Shown here one piece after another: positions 1-10,460 of a stretch of 64,000 nt of DNA (its first letter is position 1; every line of letters begins with the position of its first letter). The DNA is from Eriocheir sinensis (taxonomy: Eukaryota; Arthropoda; Malacostraca; Decapoda; Varunidae): assembly GCF_024679095.1 (NCBI RefSeq), contig NC_066568.1, positions 8,036,969-8,100,968 of the forward strand, in the 5' to 3' direction. The notes under the pieces are model-generated. The model did no database searches. It saw only the letters and a list, made by a program, of their open reading frames with translations, and was not told the DNA's origin. Made by a program: the position numbers and the translations under genes.

Positions 1-88
1 TGTGTTCATTATCCACGGTGTCGTTGGTCCAGCTCACCTTCTTGGCTCGGGGCTTGTGGAGCTTCAGGCGCACCACCCCACTGGACAC
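1..88 (-). CDS. PPP1R11: PPP1R11 (PP1 inhibitor-3) homologue, coding exon 2, partial
   Basis: The exon reads VSSGVVRLKLHKPRAKKVSW and continues TNDTVDNEH before the window ends. This matches the core of the PPP1R11/inhibitor-3 family, where a basic stretch precedes K-V-x-W (the PP1-docking RVxF-type motif) and the signature DTVDNEH. Family members inhibit the PP1 catalytic subunit in the nucleus and cytoplasm, and the vertebrate protein is also reported as an E3 ubiquitin ligase. The acceptor AG lies at 89-90 and the exon begins in phase 0, which fits the phase-0 end of the exon at 9875-9961. The cysteine-rich segment expected next (MGRRSSKCCCIY-like in vertebrates) would lie left of the window. 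Confidence 0.88.
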   Translation of the reverse strand, partial: MSSGVVRLKLHKPRAKKVSWTNDTVDNEH

Positions 89-119
89 CTGGAGAAGGGA
101 AATACAGGTTAGGTTGGAC

Positions 120-2480
120 GGTCCTCCTTACCCCCTTCCTCTCCTTCCCTTCCTCACCCTTTCCTTCCCTTCCCCACTTCCCCCCTCCCTTTCCTTCCTT
201 CCTCTCTACCATCCCTTTCTCTACCTCCTTCCTCTCCCTCTTCCCTCTCCCTTCCTCCCTCTCTTCCCTCTCCCTTTCCTTCCTTTCCCTCCTATTCCCC
301 TCTTGCCCTTCCCTTCCTCCCTTTCTCTACCCCCTTCCTCTCCCTCCTTCCCTCTTCCTTTCTCCTCCTTCCCTCCTCTTCCCTTCCTCCCTTTCACCCC
401 TTCCTGTCCCTCCTATTCCCCTCTTGCCCTTCCCTTCCTCCCTTTCTCTACCCCCTTCCTCTCCCTCCTTCCCCCTCTTGCCCTTCCCTTCCTCCCTTTC
501 TCTACCCCCTTCCTCTCCCTCCTTCCCCCTCTTGCCCTTCCCTTCCTCCCTTTCCCTACCCCCCTCCTCTCCTCCCTCCCCTACTTTCCCTCTTCTCCTC
601 CCCTTCCTCCCTCTTCCCCCCCTTCCCTTCACAAGAGTCATGGGTCAAGGAGATGGTGTATATAGGGACAGCCTGGCATTGCTTCTTAACTTTACTGCTT
701 CCTTTTAGCCTTGAGGGAGAAACTATGTCACAGAGTATATATGATTCTCCTTATTCTGTTTATTTTTGTGGTGATGGAAGACCGGACTCACCTAGGGCTA
801 AATATGATAGAGAAAGGATACTGTTAACATAGAGAAGAAGGGAATGGATCATATGGAGGGAGCTGTAAGTGAAGTAATGTGTCTGCAAATGAGAAAAAGA
901 TACAGGAATGTGATAAAAGGCCTAGCGGATTTTTTTTTTTTTTTTTTTTTTTTTTTGAGAATGAAAAAAAAAAAGTTCAAGTGCACAAGATCGAAAAAGA
1001 AAACATGAAAGAAAAACAAACGAAGAAGCCAGAATAAGATAAAATTCCCGAAAGATAAAAACAAAACAACAAAATAATATCACACTGAAGAAAATAAATT
1101 AGAAGAAAACAAGAAAATGGTAAGAAAAAGTTCAAAACCCACAAGACAAAGAGAAAAAGAAAACATTTGCAAGATTAAAAAATGAAGAGAGATTTCAGGT
1201 CAGTGCATCCAGAGGGGGAGGAAAGGGAGGAGGTAGAGGAAGGGAGGGAGGGGAGAAGTAGGGGAGGAAAGGAGAAAGTAGGGGGAGAGAAGGTGAAGAG
1301 GGGGAGAGAGGGAGAGGGATATAAAAAGGGGGAGGAAGGGGAGGAGAATGGGGGAAGAAGAGGAGAAGGGAGAGGAGGGAGGCAGTGGAGGAGAAAGAGA
1401 GAGGGAGGAAGGGAGAGGAAAGAGGGTAGAGAAAGGGAGGGACAAGAGGGGGAGGAAGGGGAAGAAAGGAGAAAGGAGGGAGAGAAAAGAGGAAGAAGGA
1501 TAGGAGGGAGGAAGGGAGAGGAAAAGAGTAGAGAAAGGGAAGGACAAGAGGGGGAGGAAGGGGAAGAAAGGAGAAAGGAGGGAGAGAAAAGAGGAAGAAG
1601 GATAGGAGGGAGGAGAGGAGGAGAAAGAGAGAGGGAGGGAGGGAGAGGAAAGAGGGTAGAGAAAGGGAGGGTAGAGAAAGGGAGGGAAGGACAAGAGGGG
1701 AGGGAGGAGAAATACTGTGACAAACCTTCTCCTCCCTGATGTGACAGAGATGAGCACTGAGGCAACACACAGCTATAGCGAACACCCCAACTATTAGCTT
1801 CTTCCATAATATTATCCATTCCCTTCTTCTCTAAGTTAACAGTATCCTTTCCCTGTCATATTTAGCCCTAGGTGAGTCCGGTCTTCCATCACCACAAAAA
1901 TAAACAGAATAAGGAGAATCATATATACTCTGTGACATAGTTTCTCCCTCAAGGCTAAAAGGAAGCAGTAAAGTTAAGAAGCAATGCCAAGCTGTCCCTA
2001 TATACACCATCTCCTTGACCCATGACTCTTGTGAAAGGAAGGGGTGGAAGAGGGAGGAAGGGGAGGAGAAGAGGGAAAGTAGGGGAGGGAGGAGAGGAGG
2101 GGGAAGTGGAGGAGAAAGGGAGACGTAAGAGGGAGGAAGGGAAGGAGAAAGAGAGAGGGAAGAGGGAGAGAAAGGGAGGAAGGGAAGGAGAAAGGATGAT
2201 AGGGGGGAGAAGGAAAGGAAAGGAAGGGGGAAGGAGCATAGGGGGAAAAGAGGAAAGGTTAAAAGGTGGGGAGGAAGGGAAGGGACAGAAGGGGGAGGAA
2301 GGAGAGGAGGGGGGAAGTGGAGGAGAAAGGGAGAGGGAAGAAGAAGAGGGTAGAGAAAGGGAGGGGCAAGAGTGAGGAAGGAGAGGACAAAAAGAGAGGG
2401 GAGGAGAGAAGGGAGAAGAAGGAAAGGAAAGGAAGGGGAAGGTCAAAAGGAGGGGAGGAAGGGGAGGGAAGGGACAGGGT
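120..2480. repeat. Large inverted repeat with purine/pyrimidine arms
   Basis: The unique-sequence part of the left arm (about 627-855) is the reverse complement of about 1805-2040. For example GTCATGGGTCAAGGAGATGG on the left pairs with CCATCTCCTTGACCCATGAC on the right, with few mismatches along about 225 bp. Outside these, 120-626 is almost pure pyrimidine and 2040-2480 almost pure purine, so the complementarity probably extends. The loop (about 860-1800) holds a T tract (930-955) and a second purine-rich block (1205-1715) with an internal repeat of about 95 bp. Confidence 0.85.
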
Positions 2481-3301
2481 TCACTTAGATCTGGGTCACT
2501 TAAGGGTACATGTGTGTGGGCCACTTATGCCCAGAAAACAGTGTGTGGGCGGCGGCAGTGATGGGGTTAGATTTTTATTTTATTTTACTTTAGTCTGTGT
2601 TCTTGTTTTTTTCCTGTTCTTCTTTATCTTGTTTTTGTTCTCTTTTGTTTTTCTTTCTCTCATTCTTTCTCTCGTGGGATATTTTTTTATTTTATTTTAT
2701 TTTAGTCAGTGTGTTCTTGTTTTTTTTCTTTTGTTCCTGTTGTTTATCTTGTTCTTCTTTATCTTGTTTTCCTTCTTTTTTGTTTTGTTTTTCTTCTTTC
2801 TCTCGTTCTTTCTCTCGATGGATAGATTTTTTAATTTTTATTTTACTCAGTGTTCTTTTTTTCTCTTGTTCTTCTTTCTTGTTCTTCTTTATCTTGTTTT
2901 CATTCTCTTTTGTTTTTTTATTTTCTTTCTCTCGTTCTTTCTCTCATTGGATAGATTTTTTTTTTTGATTTTTTTTTCTCTTGTTCCTGTTGTTTGTCTT
3001 GTTCTCCTTTCTTCTTGTTCTTCTTTATCTTGTTTCCGTTCGTTTTTTATTTTCTTCTTTCTCATTCTCGTTCTTTCTCTCACTCTCGTTCTTTCCGTTC
3101 CTTCACCATCCATTACTTCTTTTCCTATCGTTATCCTATTATCATCATTATTCATACCTGTTATTCTGTTTTGTTCTTAGTTATTTATGTTATCGTAGAG
3201 CACACACTATTTATCTTTATTTTCTACGACTATTTTTTTTATTAATTGCAGTACAGTGTGAAGGAAGGTGTGAAAATACATTAGTCTGCCTCATTATGTG
3301 T

Positions 3302-3302
3302 G

Positions 3303-3353
<51 letters not shown>

Positions 3354-3396
3354 GTGTGAGAGAAGGTGTGAAAATACATTAGTTTGCCTTATTATG

Positions 3397-3425
<29 letters not shown>
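3302..3425. repeat. Two CT microsatellites in a short duplication
   Basis: Two CT runs (about 3310-3350 and 3397-3423) each follow nearly the same sequence, GTGTGA-GAAGGTGTGAAAATACATTAGT..GCCT.ATTATG, at about 3256-3300 and 3355-3395. This indicates a local tandem duplication of microsatellite plus flank. Confidence 0.8.
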
Positions 3426-3427
<2 letters not shown>

Positions 3428-4185
3428 GCATCATATAACATCAATTAGAGAGATGATAATATGGCAAGTAAATTAAGTGACCTCTGCCCTGACCTACATT
3501 TTGACCTAATTAATCCCTAAGCTTCATTAACTAACTAAACCAACACTGCCTTGGACTTCACTAGTTTTGTATCATCCTCTTCCTCTTGTTCCTCCTCTTT
3601 ATTTATTTTATTATTTATTTCTTTATTTCTTGGTCAATGTATTAATGGTTGTTGGAAGGAGGAAATAGAAGTGACTGGATTTTCCCTTTCTTTCACTTTT
3701 TTCTTTATTTCTCCTTCTAACTCCTTCCTTAATTCCTTCTTCCTTCTTTTACTTCTTCTTTCTTTCTTCTCTTATTTGATTTCTTTTTCCTTCCCTAATC
3801 TCTTCTGCATAATCCTCTTCTTGAATTTTCCTCTTTTTTTAACCTATAGAAGGAAAATTATTTGTGGTTACATGTTTTTTCCCTTCAAATTTTACTAAGG
3901 TCATGTTTTACTTATCAAATTAATAATGAACTTCTTGCTAAATAATAAGTCTTGACGTATAGGACGATATTCTGATGTTTATTTTTTTCCTCCTTTTTCC
4001 TACTCTTCCTTTTTAAATAATCAAGGTAATGTTATTCTCCTGTTATTCTTCTCTATCTAACAACGATCTTTCTAAATATAACTCGTGACCTACAGGAAAA
4101 AACTTATATGTGTCTGTGGTTAGTTTTCCTTCATTTTCCTCATCACAGTGTACACAAGGTTGTTCTTTTTACCTCTTTTTAGTAC

Positions 4186-4632
4186 TTAACCCATTCGCTG
4201 CGATTGGCACGGATTTCACCTTCACTTGTAGCCTGGCATCATACACTCCCAGGTCTTTCTCTGCCTCTGTGGTGGATAGTGGAGTGTTTCCCATGTGGTA
4301 TTGGTATGCTGGATATCCCTTCACTGGTAGCCTGGTAACATACACTCCCAGGTCTTTCTCTGCCTCTGTGGTGGATAGTGCAGTGTTTCCCATGTGGTAT
4401 TGGTGTGCTGGATATCCCTTCACTGGTAGCCTGGTAACATACACTCCCAGGTCTTTCTCTGCCTCTGTGGTGGATAGTGGAGTGTTTCCCATGTGGTATT
4501 GGTATGCTGGATATCCCCTCCCAAGCTGCAGAACTTTACATTTTTCTTCACTGAATTGTAGCAGCCACTTTTTGCTCCATTCTTAAAGCTTGGTGATGTA
4601 TGACTGTAGGAAATCTGCAGTCAAGGGGTTAA
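4186..4632 (-). mobile_element. TTAA-bounded element with a triplicated 99-bp RT fragment
   Basis: The element starts TTAACCCATTCGCTGCG and ends, read inward, TTAACCCCTTGACTGC. That is an imperfect terminal inverted repeat with TTAA at both edges, as in piggyBac-type insertions. Inside are three head-to-tail copies with a period of exactly 99 bp (starts near 4252, 4351 and 4450). On the minus strand each reads 33 residues in frame including STTEAEKDLGVYVTRLP. EKDLGV is the conserved stretch of CR1/L2-like non-LTR reverse transcriptases, preceded here by KVLQLGRGYPAYQYHMGN. It is a fossil with no intact transposase or RT. Confidence 0.7.
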
Positions 4633-5079
4633 GAATGATCTCCTTTCTAAATACAACAAGTGACAGTAAGGAAACTTTGGATGTGATCATTTTTCCCTCC
4701 TTTTCCTCGTTGTATTCTCTCTCTCTCTCTCTCTCTCTCTCTTTAGTTCTTCTTCCTCTCTGTACTTCTCACACTTTCTTAATCTCCTTCTTTATCGGTC
4801 TATCTTTCTTATTTTTCCTTTCCTCTTCCTCTTTCTTCTTTTACCGCTAACTTCTTTCCCAATCCCAAGTTTCTATCTCTCTCTCTCTCTCTCTCTTTAA
4901 TTCTTCTTCATTTCCTTCTTTATCGGTCTGTCCTCCTTATTTTTCCTTTCTTCACTTCCCCAATCCCAGTCCTTACTTTTCTTCCTTTACTTCCTACTTC
5001 CCATTCCTTCTAGATTCTAAGACTGATTCCTTCCTTCTCTCTCTATCTCCTTCATTTCCAGTCCTTAATTTTTTCTCCT

Positions 5080-5334
5080 TTAACCTGGTAGCAGCGGGGA
5101 TCATGTTTCTTAATGGTCCCTCTAAGCGAGAAAAATGAGAAAAAATCACCCCTCACACAAACCATTTCATAATACATATCAAAGCATTTGTGGTCAGATT
5201 ATGTATCATCTATTTTGGGGGGTTTATATCATGGCACAAATTTGGCCCATCGTTGCCACACGGTAAAGCAACAAATTTGGCCCATCACTGCTACACGGTA
5301 AAGCCACAAATTTGGCCCGTCACTACCAGGTTAA
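5080..5334 (+). mobile_element. TTAA-flanked MITE, copy A
   Basis: About 255 bp bounded by TTAA, with terminal inverted repeats TTAACCTGGTAGCAGCG and, read inward from the right, TTAACCTGGTAGTGACG. It has no coding capacity. TTAA target duplication points to the piggyBac superfamily (inference). Its right part repeats CACAAATTTGGCCC(A/G)TC about three times, so the tip of the element is itself short-tandem amplified. Confidence 0.75.
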
Positions 5335-5417
5335 AATCCTTCCTCATTCCTTTTGACATTCTAACACACTTTCCTCATTCCTTCATTAACGTTCTTCTTA
5401 CTTTTTTTTGTCTTTCT

Positions 5418-5586
5418 TTAACCCGGTAGCAGCGACGGGCCAAATTTTTGCCATGATATAAACCCCCCCCAAATAGATGATGTATAAACTGATCACAAAT
5501 ACGTTGATATACATTATGAAATGGTTTGCGTGAGTGATGTTTTTTTTCATTTTTCTCGCTGAGGGGCCTTTAAAAAACATGATTCC
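5418..5586 (-). mobile_element. TTAA-flanked MITE, copy B, truncated and inverted
   Basis: It starts TTAACCCGGTAGCAGCGACG and is the inverted partner of copy A, 83 bp away. It shares the ATGGTTTG.G.GAGTGATTTTTT and CATGATATAAACCCCCCC blocks. It loses similarity at the sequence matching ATCATGTTT, just before the other terminus. Confidence 0.75.
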
Positions 5587-6289
5587 CTTACTCAGTCCTT
5601 TCTAATGTCTAAAACACCCCTCTTCTTCCTCTCTGTAACCTTATTCATATCCAGTCCGTCTTAATTTTTCTTCCTTTTAATCTCCTTCCTCAGTCCTTTC
5701 TAAATTTTAACACACCTCTCTTCCTCTCTGTAACCTAATTCACTTGCAGTCCTTAATTTTTCCTCCTTTTAACTCCTTCTCAGTCCTTTCTAAATTCCAA
5801 CACATCTTCCGTCCTTCTCCTCGTAGCCTTAACCTCTGTTCTTTAGCTCCAGCCCTTGACGCAACAATTTCCATGCGATCCTGTTCACAATTTTCCCTTT
5901 TTTTTTTTTTTTACTTCCCACGCCTTCCCTCAACACTACCACAGCATTCATTCTCCTCTTCTCCTCCTCCTCTTCTCTTTTCTAACTCCTCCATAACACT
6001 TTCAACGACCCCCTATTCTGAGTACCTGGTGACCCAAAATGACAAACTCGTATGTGGTCAGTTTTCCTCGCTTTTTTTTTTTTGGTGCATTCAAGGTTGT
6101 TATTTTTTTTTTCTCTCTCTCTTTTTAGTAGTCATGTGGCAAGGGGTCTGTCTGGGAGTGGGCTGCGGCAGGGGCTAATTGTCTCTGTACCCGCTCATTA
6201 TCTTTACCCTTGGACCAGGTGAAAGTTGAGGTGAGAGCGGGATGATCTGGCTTACGGAGAGAGAGAGAGTTGGGTAAAAAGGAGATAAG

Positions 6290-6669
6290 GAGATAGATAG
6301 ATAAAAAGGAACACACACAGATAAATAGATAGAGAAATACATAGTCAATAAGAATAAAGATGATGGATAAAAAGATAGAGAGAGAGAGAGAGTTGGGTAA
6401 AAAGGAGATAGCAAGATGGATAGATTAAGATAGATAGATAAAAAGGAACACACTGATAAATAGATAGAGAAATAGATAGACAGTCAATAAAAATAAAGAT
6501 GAAAATGGATAAAAAGATAGAGATAAAGAGAGATAGATTAAGAAAGATGGATAAAAAGGAACATAGATAGATAGATAGATAATAAGATAATAGATGAAAT
6601 AATAAATAAAGATGAACATAGAGATAGATTGATAAAGAGGTGCATAAATAAATAATGTGAATATAAAAG

Positions 6670-6704
<35 letters not shown>

Positions 6705-6723
6705 ATAAGAAAGCAGAATGATA

Positions 6724-6768
<45 letters not shown>

Positions 6769-6780
6769 CTATTATTATTT
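6290..6780. repeat. GATA-rich and GA microsatellite tract
   Basis: Interrupted (GATA)n with AAAAAGGAACACA spacers recurs roughly every 120-130 bp (near 6305, 6440, 6555). It ends in a clean (TAGA)n run at 6671-6700 and (GA)n at 6730-6762. The spacing suggests amplification of a longer unit before decay. Confidence 0.8.
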
Positions 6781-6838
6781 ATTATGGTGTGGGCGATGAG
6801 GTCACTAAGTGTATCCATTTAACTAGCAAGTGACCCAG

Positions 6839-6840
<2 letters not shown>

Positions 6841-6904
<64 letters not shown>

Positions 6905-6945
6905 ACATAAATCAATCAGATGAAATGAGAGAGAGAGAGGGACAG

Positions 6946-6984
<39 letters not shown>

Positions 6985-7043
6985 TAAAGAGAGAAAGTGA
7001 TACCGGTAATGTAAAAAAAAACGTGTGAAGAATATACTAGTGT

Positions 7044-7111
<68 letters not shown>

Positions 7112-7287
7112 GGACAATGAGCCCCAATTTACTAGAGGACATAAGGGTGAAATCGAGGGTGCAAGGAGTGGGATTTTCAACAATGTCTGTCCTGGGTGGA
7201 GTTGTGAAGTCCTTATTGCTTTAAACTTTCTCTTATATTATTCCCTTGGAGACAGACAGACAGACAGACAGACACCTCCTTTTGTCC

Positions 7288-7331
<44 letters not shown>

Positions 7332-7630
7332 TGGTGACGGAGGGATGGACTGGAAAAAGGGAGGAAGAAGGGGGGAGAGAGGAAGAAGGGAGATGGAGAG
7401 AAAAGGAATTATAAAGTGAGAGATTGGAGGAAAGGGAGGAATAGGAGAAGAAAGAAAAGAGAAAAGGAAGTGGAGAGAAAAAGACAAAAGAAAAAGAAAT
7501 GATAGAAAGAAAGAAAAGAGGAGGAGGAGGAGGAAGAATGAGAGAGGGAAGGAGAGAAGACACAAGATGGAGAGAAATGAATGAGAGGAAATAGATAAGA
7601 GAGAGATATGGATCAAGGAGAGGGGCTAGA

Positions 7631-7687
<57 letters not shown>
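6841..7687. repeat. Cluster of long GT, CA and CT microsatellites
   Basis: (GT)n at 6841-6902, (CA)n at 6945-6981, (CT)n at 7047-7110, (CAGA)n at 7252-7272, (GT)n at 7290-7329 and (GT)n at 7634-7687, separated by unremarkable or purine-rich DNA. Confidence 0.9.
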
Positions 7688-7689
<2 letters not shown>

Positions 7690-9466
7690 TTCAACTATCT
7701 ACACTTCCTTTCCCTAGTAGGTCAAGGAATGTGTCAATTGCATTACATTATTTTCTTGTTTTGCTTTATCTCCTATTATTCCATTCTCTCCTTCCCTCTC
7801 CCCTTCTTCCTACTCCTCTTTCTCTTTTTTTCTCTCTCTTATTCCTCTTTCTTTTATCCCTTTCTCTTCATTTCCTCCCTTCTCTTCTTCCTCCCTTTTC
7901 ATTATTCTTTTTCTCTCTATCTCCTTCATTCTTTCTCTCTATTATTCCTCTTTCTTTTATCCCTTTCTCTCCATTTCCTTTTCCCTATTCTTTTCTTCTC
8001 CTATTTATCTCTCCCTTCTTCCTTTCCTCTCTCTTCTTCCCTTTCCTCCAATCTCTCACTTCATTATTCCTTTTCTCTCATCCCTTTCTTTTTCTTCTGT
8101 TTTTTTCTTTATTTTTCACCTCATTCACTTATTATGTTTTTTTCTATTTATTATATATTTTCTCATTTATCTGTGTATTTTTATTTTATCCTTCATCTTA
8201 TCTATATATATGAAAGTAACCAGAGATCAGATTTTCATGAGTTTATAACAACATAAGTAATAATCAAATAAGTTAGTCAGGAGCATATATATCATCCCTC
8301 CTCGACACAATACAAATATAATATCACAAATTTCCGGTAAGTATGGAAAAGTTCAATAATGTATAAGAATTTGTGAAGGTAACTATCTCCATTAGACAAA
8401 ATGATGCAGGCTGTGACCTAGCTACAGTAGTCGGTAGATATATATTCAATTTGTGACCGTGGTTAGTTACCTAATCATACAAGTTCATTTTTTTTCTTCA
8501 CTCAGTATTTGATGCCTTCATAAAATAGTTATGGTTTTTTTTTCCCTGCACAGACCTCTAAAAAAAACTTGGTGTAGAATTAAAGTATAGTGTTGGAGGA
8601 GATAGTAAAGTAATATATAATGATTTTTGTGAAGATGAAAAAGAAAGGAAAGGAAAAAGAAGAGGGAGAGGAGAAAAAGGAGTCAGGAGAAGTGAAGGAA
8701 AGGAAGGAAGAAGAGAAGGAAGGAAGGAAAGAAAAACAAGAAAGGGGAATGACAATGAAGTATTTTCTGCAACCTCTTATTTCCCTCCTTTTCTTTCAAG
8801 CCAGACCAAGAAAATGGCAGAAGAAATAGAAGAGAAAAAGAAAACAAGAAGATAGGAAATAGAGGGTGTGACTTAATTACAGCATAACCCCAAATAATTA
8901 TCAAAGGAAGGAAGAAAGGAAAGAGAGAATGATGGAGGGATGGAAGGACACACTCATTCATATGCACACAAAGGAAGGAAGGAAGGATGAAAGAATAAAT
9001 GAGGATAGAGCAAATTAGGGGAATTTATAAAGGAAGAAAGAGAGGAAGGAAGGAAGAAAAGTTGGTTGGGTGTTGTGAAAAAGAAGGAAAAGAAGGGGAA
9101 AGAAGAAGAAAGGTGAGGTAAAATGAAGTAAAGGAAGAAGGAAAACAGATGTAGAGGAAGGAGAGTGGGGTGAGGTGAAGAAGGAGGAAGAAAGGAAGGA
9201 AGAGGAGGAGGAGGATTAGAAGGGAGGTACAGTAATGAAAGGAAGAGGAGGCACAAAGATGCGAGATGAGGGCAGGTGAGGTGAGGTAGAGGCAGGTGAG
9301 GTACAGTAATTAGGTCAGGACAGGTAGCAGAAAAAGAAGGAGAAGAAGAAAGAGGGAGAGATATGAAGCAAGAAGAAGAATAGGAGGAAAAGGAGGGAGG
9401 GAGAGATGTGAAGCAAGAACAAGAAGAAAAAGAAGAGAAAAAGAGGGAGAAGAAGAAGAAAAGGAG

Positions 9467-9860
9467 GAAGATGATGATGATGATGAACAAGACGGTAAAG
9501 AACAAGAAACCGGACACCAAGAACAAGGAAACACCAAGAACAGGAACAACAGGAAGAAGAAGAACAAGAAGAACAAGAAGATGAAGAAGAAAAAGATGAA
9601 GAAGAAAAGGAAGAAGATGATGATGATAAAGAACAAGAAGGTAAAGAAGGACAAGAAACAGGACACCAAAAAAAAGGAAACACCAAGAACAAGAACAACA
9701 GGAAGAAGAGGAAGAACAAGAAGAACAAGAAGATGAAGAAGAAAAAGATGAAGAAGAAAAGGAGGAAGATGATGATGATAAAGAACAAGAAGGTAAAGAA
9801 GGACAAGAAATAGGTCACCAAGAACAAGAACAGGAAGAAGAAGAACAAGAAGAACAGGTG
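9467..9860. repeat. Purine-rich tandem repeat, period about 150 bp
   Basis: The block GAACAAGA.GGTAAAGAA recurs at about 9485, 9629 and 9781, each time followed by GGACAAGAAA.AGG.CACCAA and runs of GAA/GAT. It abuts the donor of PPP1R11 exon 1 (9875), so the start of the intron transcript is a long pyrimidine tract. Confidence 0.85.
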
Positions 9861-9874
9861 CGTGAAACTATTAC

Positions 9875-9961
9875 CTGTTCTTCCGCCCCTAGAGTGATGG
9901 GTTCAGGATCAACGACTGTCGTGCCGGATCCTGAAGGAGCTGAAGGAAGGGAGGTGGCCAT
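9875..9961 (-). CDS. PPP1R11: PPP1R11 homologue, coding exon 1 (start codon)
   Basis: Twenty-nine codons run from an ATG with a good Kozak context (GCC before it, G after it): MATSLPSAPSGSGTTVVDPE then PITLGAEEQ, ending in CAG followed by a GTAATA donor. The phase is 0, so it joins directly to the exon at 1-88 and gives ...GAEEQ-VSSGVVRLKLHK. A short Thr/Val/Pro-rich N-terminus before the RLKL block is what this family has. An in-frame ATG 29 codons upstream (10048) would give a longer N-terminus; I prefer 9961 for its context and the family length. The intron to exon 2 is about 9.8 kb and full of repeats. Confidence 0.72.
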
Positions 9962-10460
9962 GGCGAATCCCGAAGGACCCTCAGGACTCTTAAGGACTCT
10001 CCCGTGGCGTCCTTCAGGGTCAGCGTAGGACCCTTCACGGGATTCCAACTGGGGTCAATTTCAAGGGCACAGAAGACAGTCAACCACGCACCAAACGTTT
10101 ATATTGCGTTTTATTTATCCTCGAGGTTGTTATAGAGGCGGGATCTACTGGGTTTCGAACTGGGTGCAATGGCGGTGACACGGACAGTTATCCACACGGT
10201 GATTGTTTGTTTTGTGTTTTTCTTGTGTTTCTTTTAGTTTATGTGTGTTGCCGAGTGCCTGGTGTGCCCCGCGTGGCTGCCAGGGAGCGTGTGAGTGGCG
10301 TGAGGCGGCTCTCAGGACCCCCTTCAAGGCCTTTTCTTCCTCCTCTTCTTCAAGGTAAACAAAACTCAGCTGATTGGGCCTTGGTCTTGGTCTTGGTTAC
10401 GTTGATGGGTGTAGGATTAGTCTTTGCTACGGCTCGCATAAATGTGCTTGATTGATTGAT
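9962..10460 (-). promoter_or_regulatory. Likely 5' UTR and promoter region of PPP1R11
   Basis: This is the sequence upstream of the chosen PPP1R11 start. About 9900-10340 is clearly richer in GC and CpG than its surroundings and has no microsatellite, which fits a promoter/5' exon. No TATA box or initiator can be assigned with confidence, and a noncoding first exon is possible. Confidence 0.3.

Larger units (their letters stand above)
89..9874 (-). other. PPP1R11 intron 1, repeat-filled
   Basis: An intron of about 9.8 kb with no convincing exon inside. It contains the purine/pyrimidine inverted repeat (120-2480), T-rich low-complexity DNA (2570-3240, 3550-3900), TTAA-bounded elements (4186-5586), long CT, GT and GATA tracts (6290-7690), pyrimidine-rich DNA (7690-8200) and a purine-rich block of roughly 150-bp repeats (about 9467-9860). 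About 8210-8560 is ordinary AT-rich DNA in which I see nothing. Confidence 0.6.

Noticed and set aside
18..2524. Long open frames in the pyrimidine/purine tracts (Pro/Ser/Phe/Leu-rich on one strand, Glu/Arg/Lys/Gly-rich on the other)
   Set aside because: They exist in several frames at once on both strands, as expected from C/T-only or G/A-only DNA, and have no start context, domain or splice logic.
9310..9848. Phe/Leu/Ser-rich minus-strand frames resembling membrane proteins
   Set aside because: They come from GAA/AAG repeats read in antisense; hydrophobicity is a by-product of composition.
10145..10327. Minus-strand frame upstream of PPP1R11 as a coding exon
   Set aside because: No similarity to the family N-terminus and no suitable donor; more likely 5' UTR or promoter.
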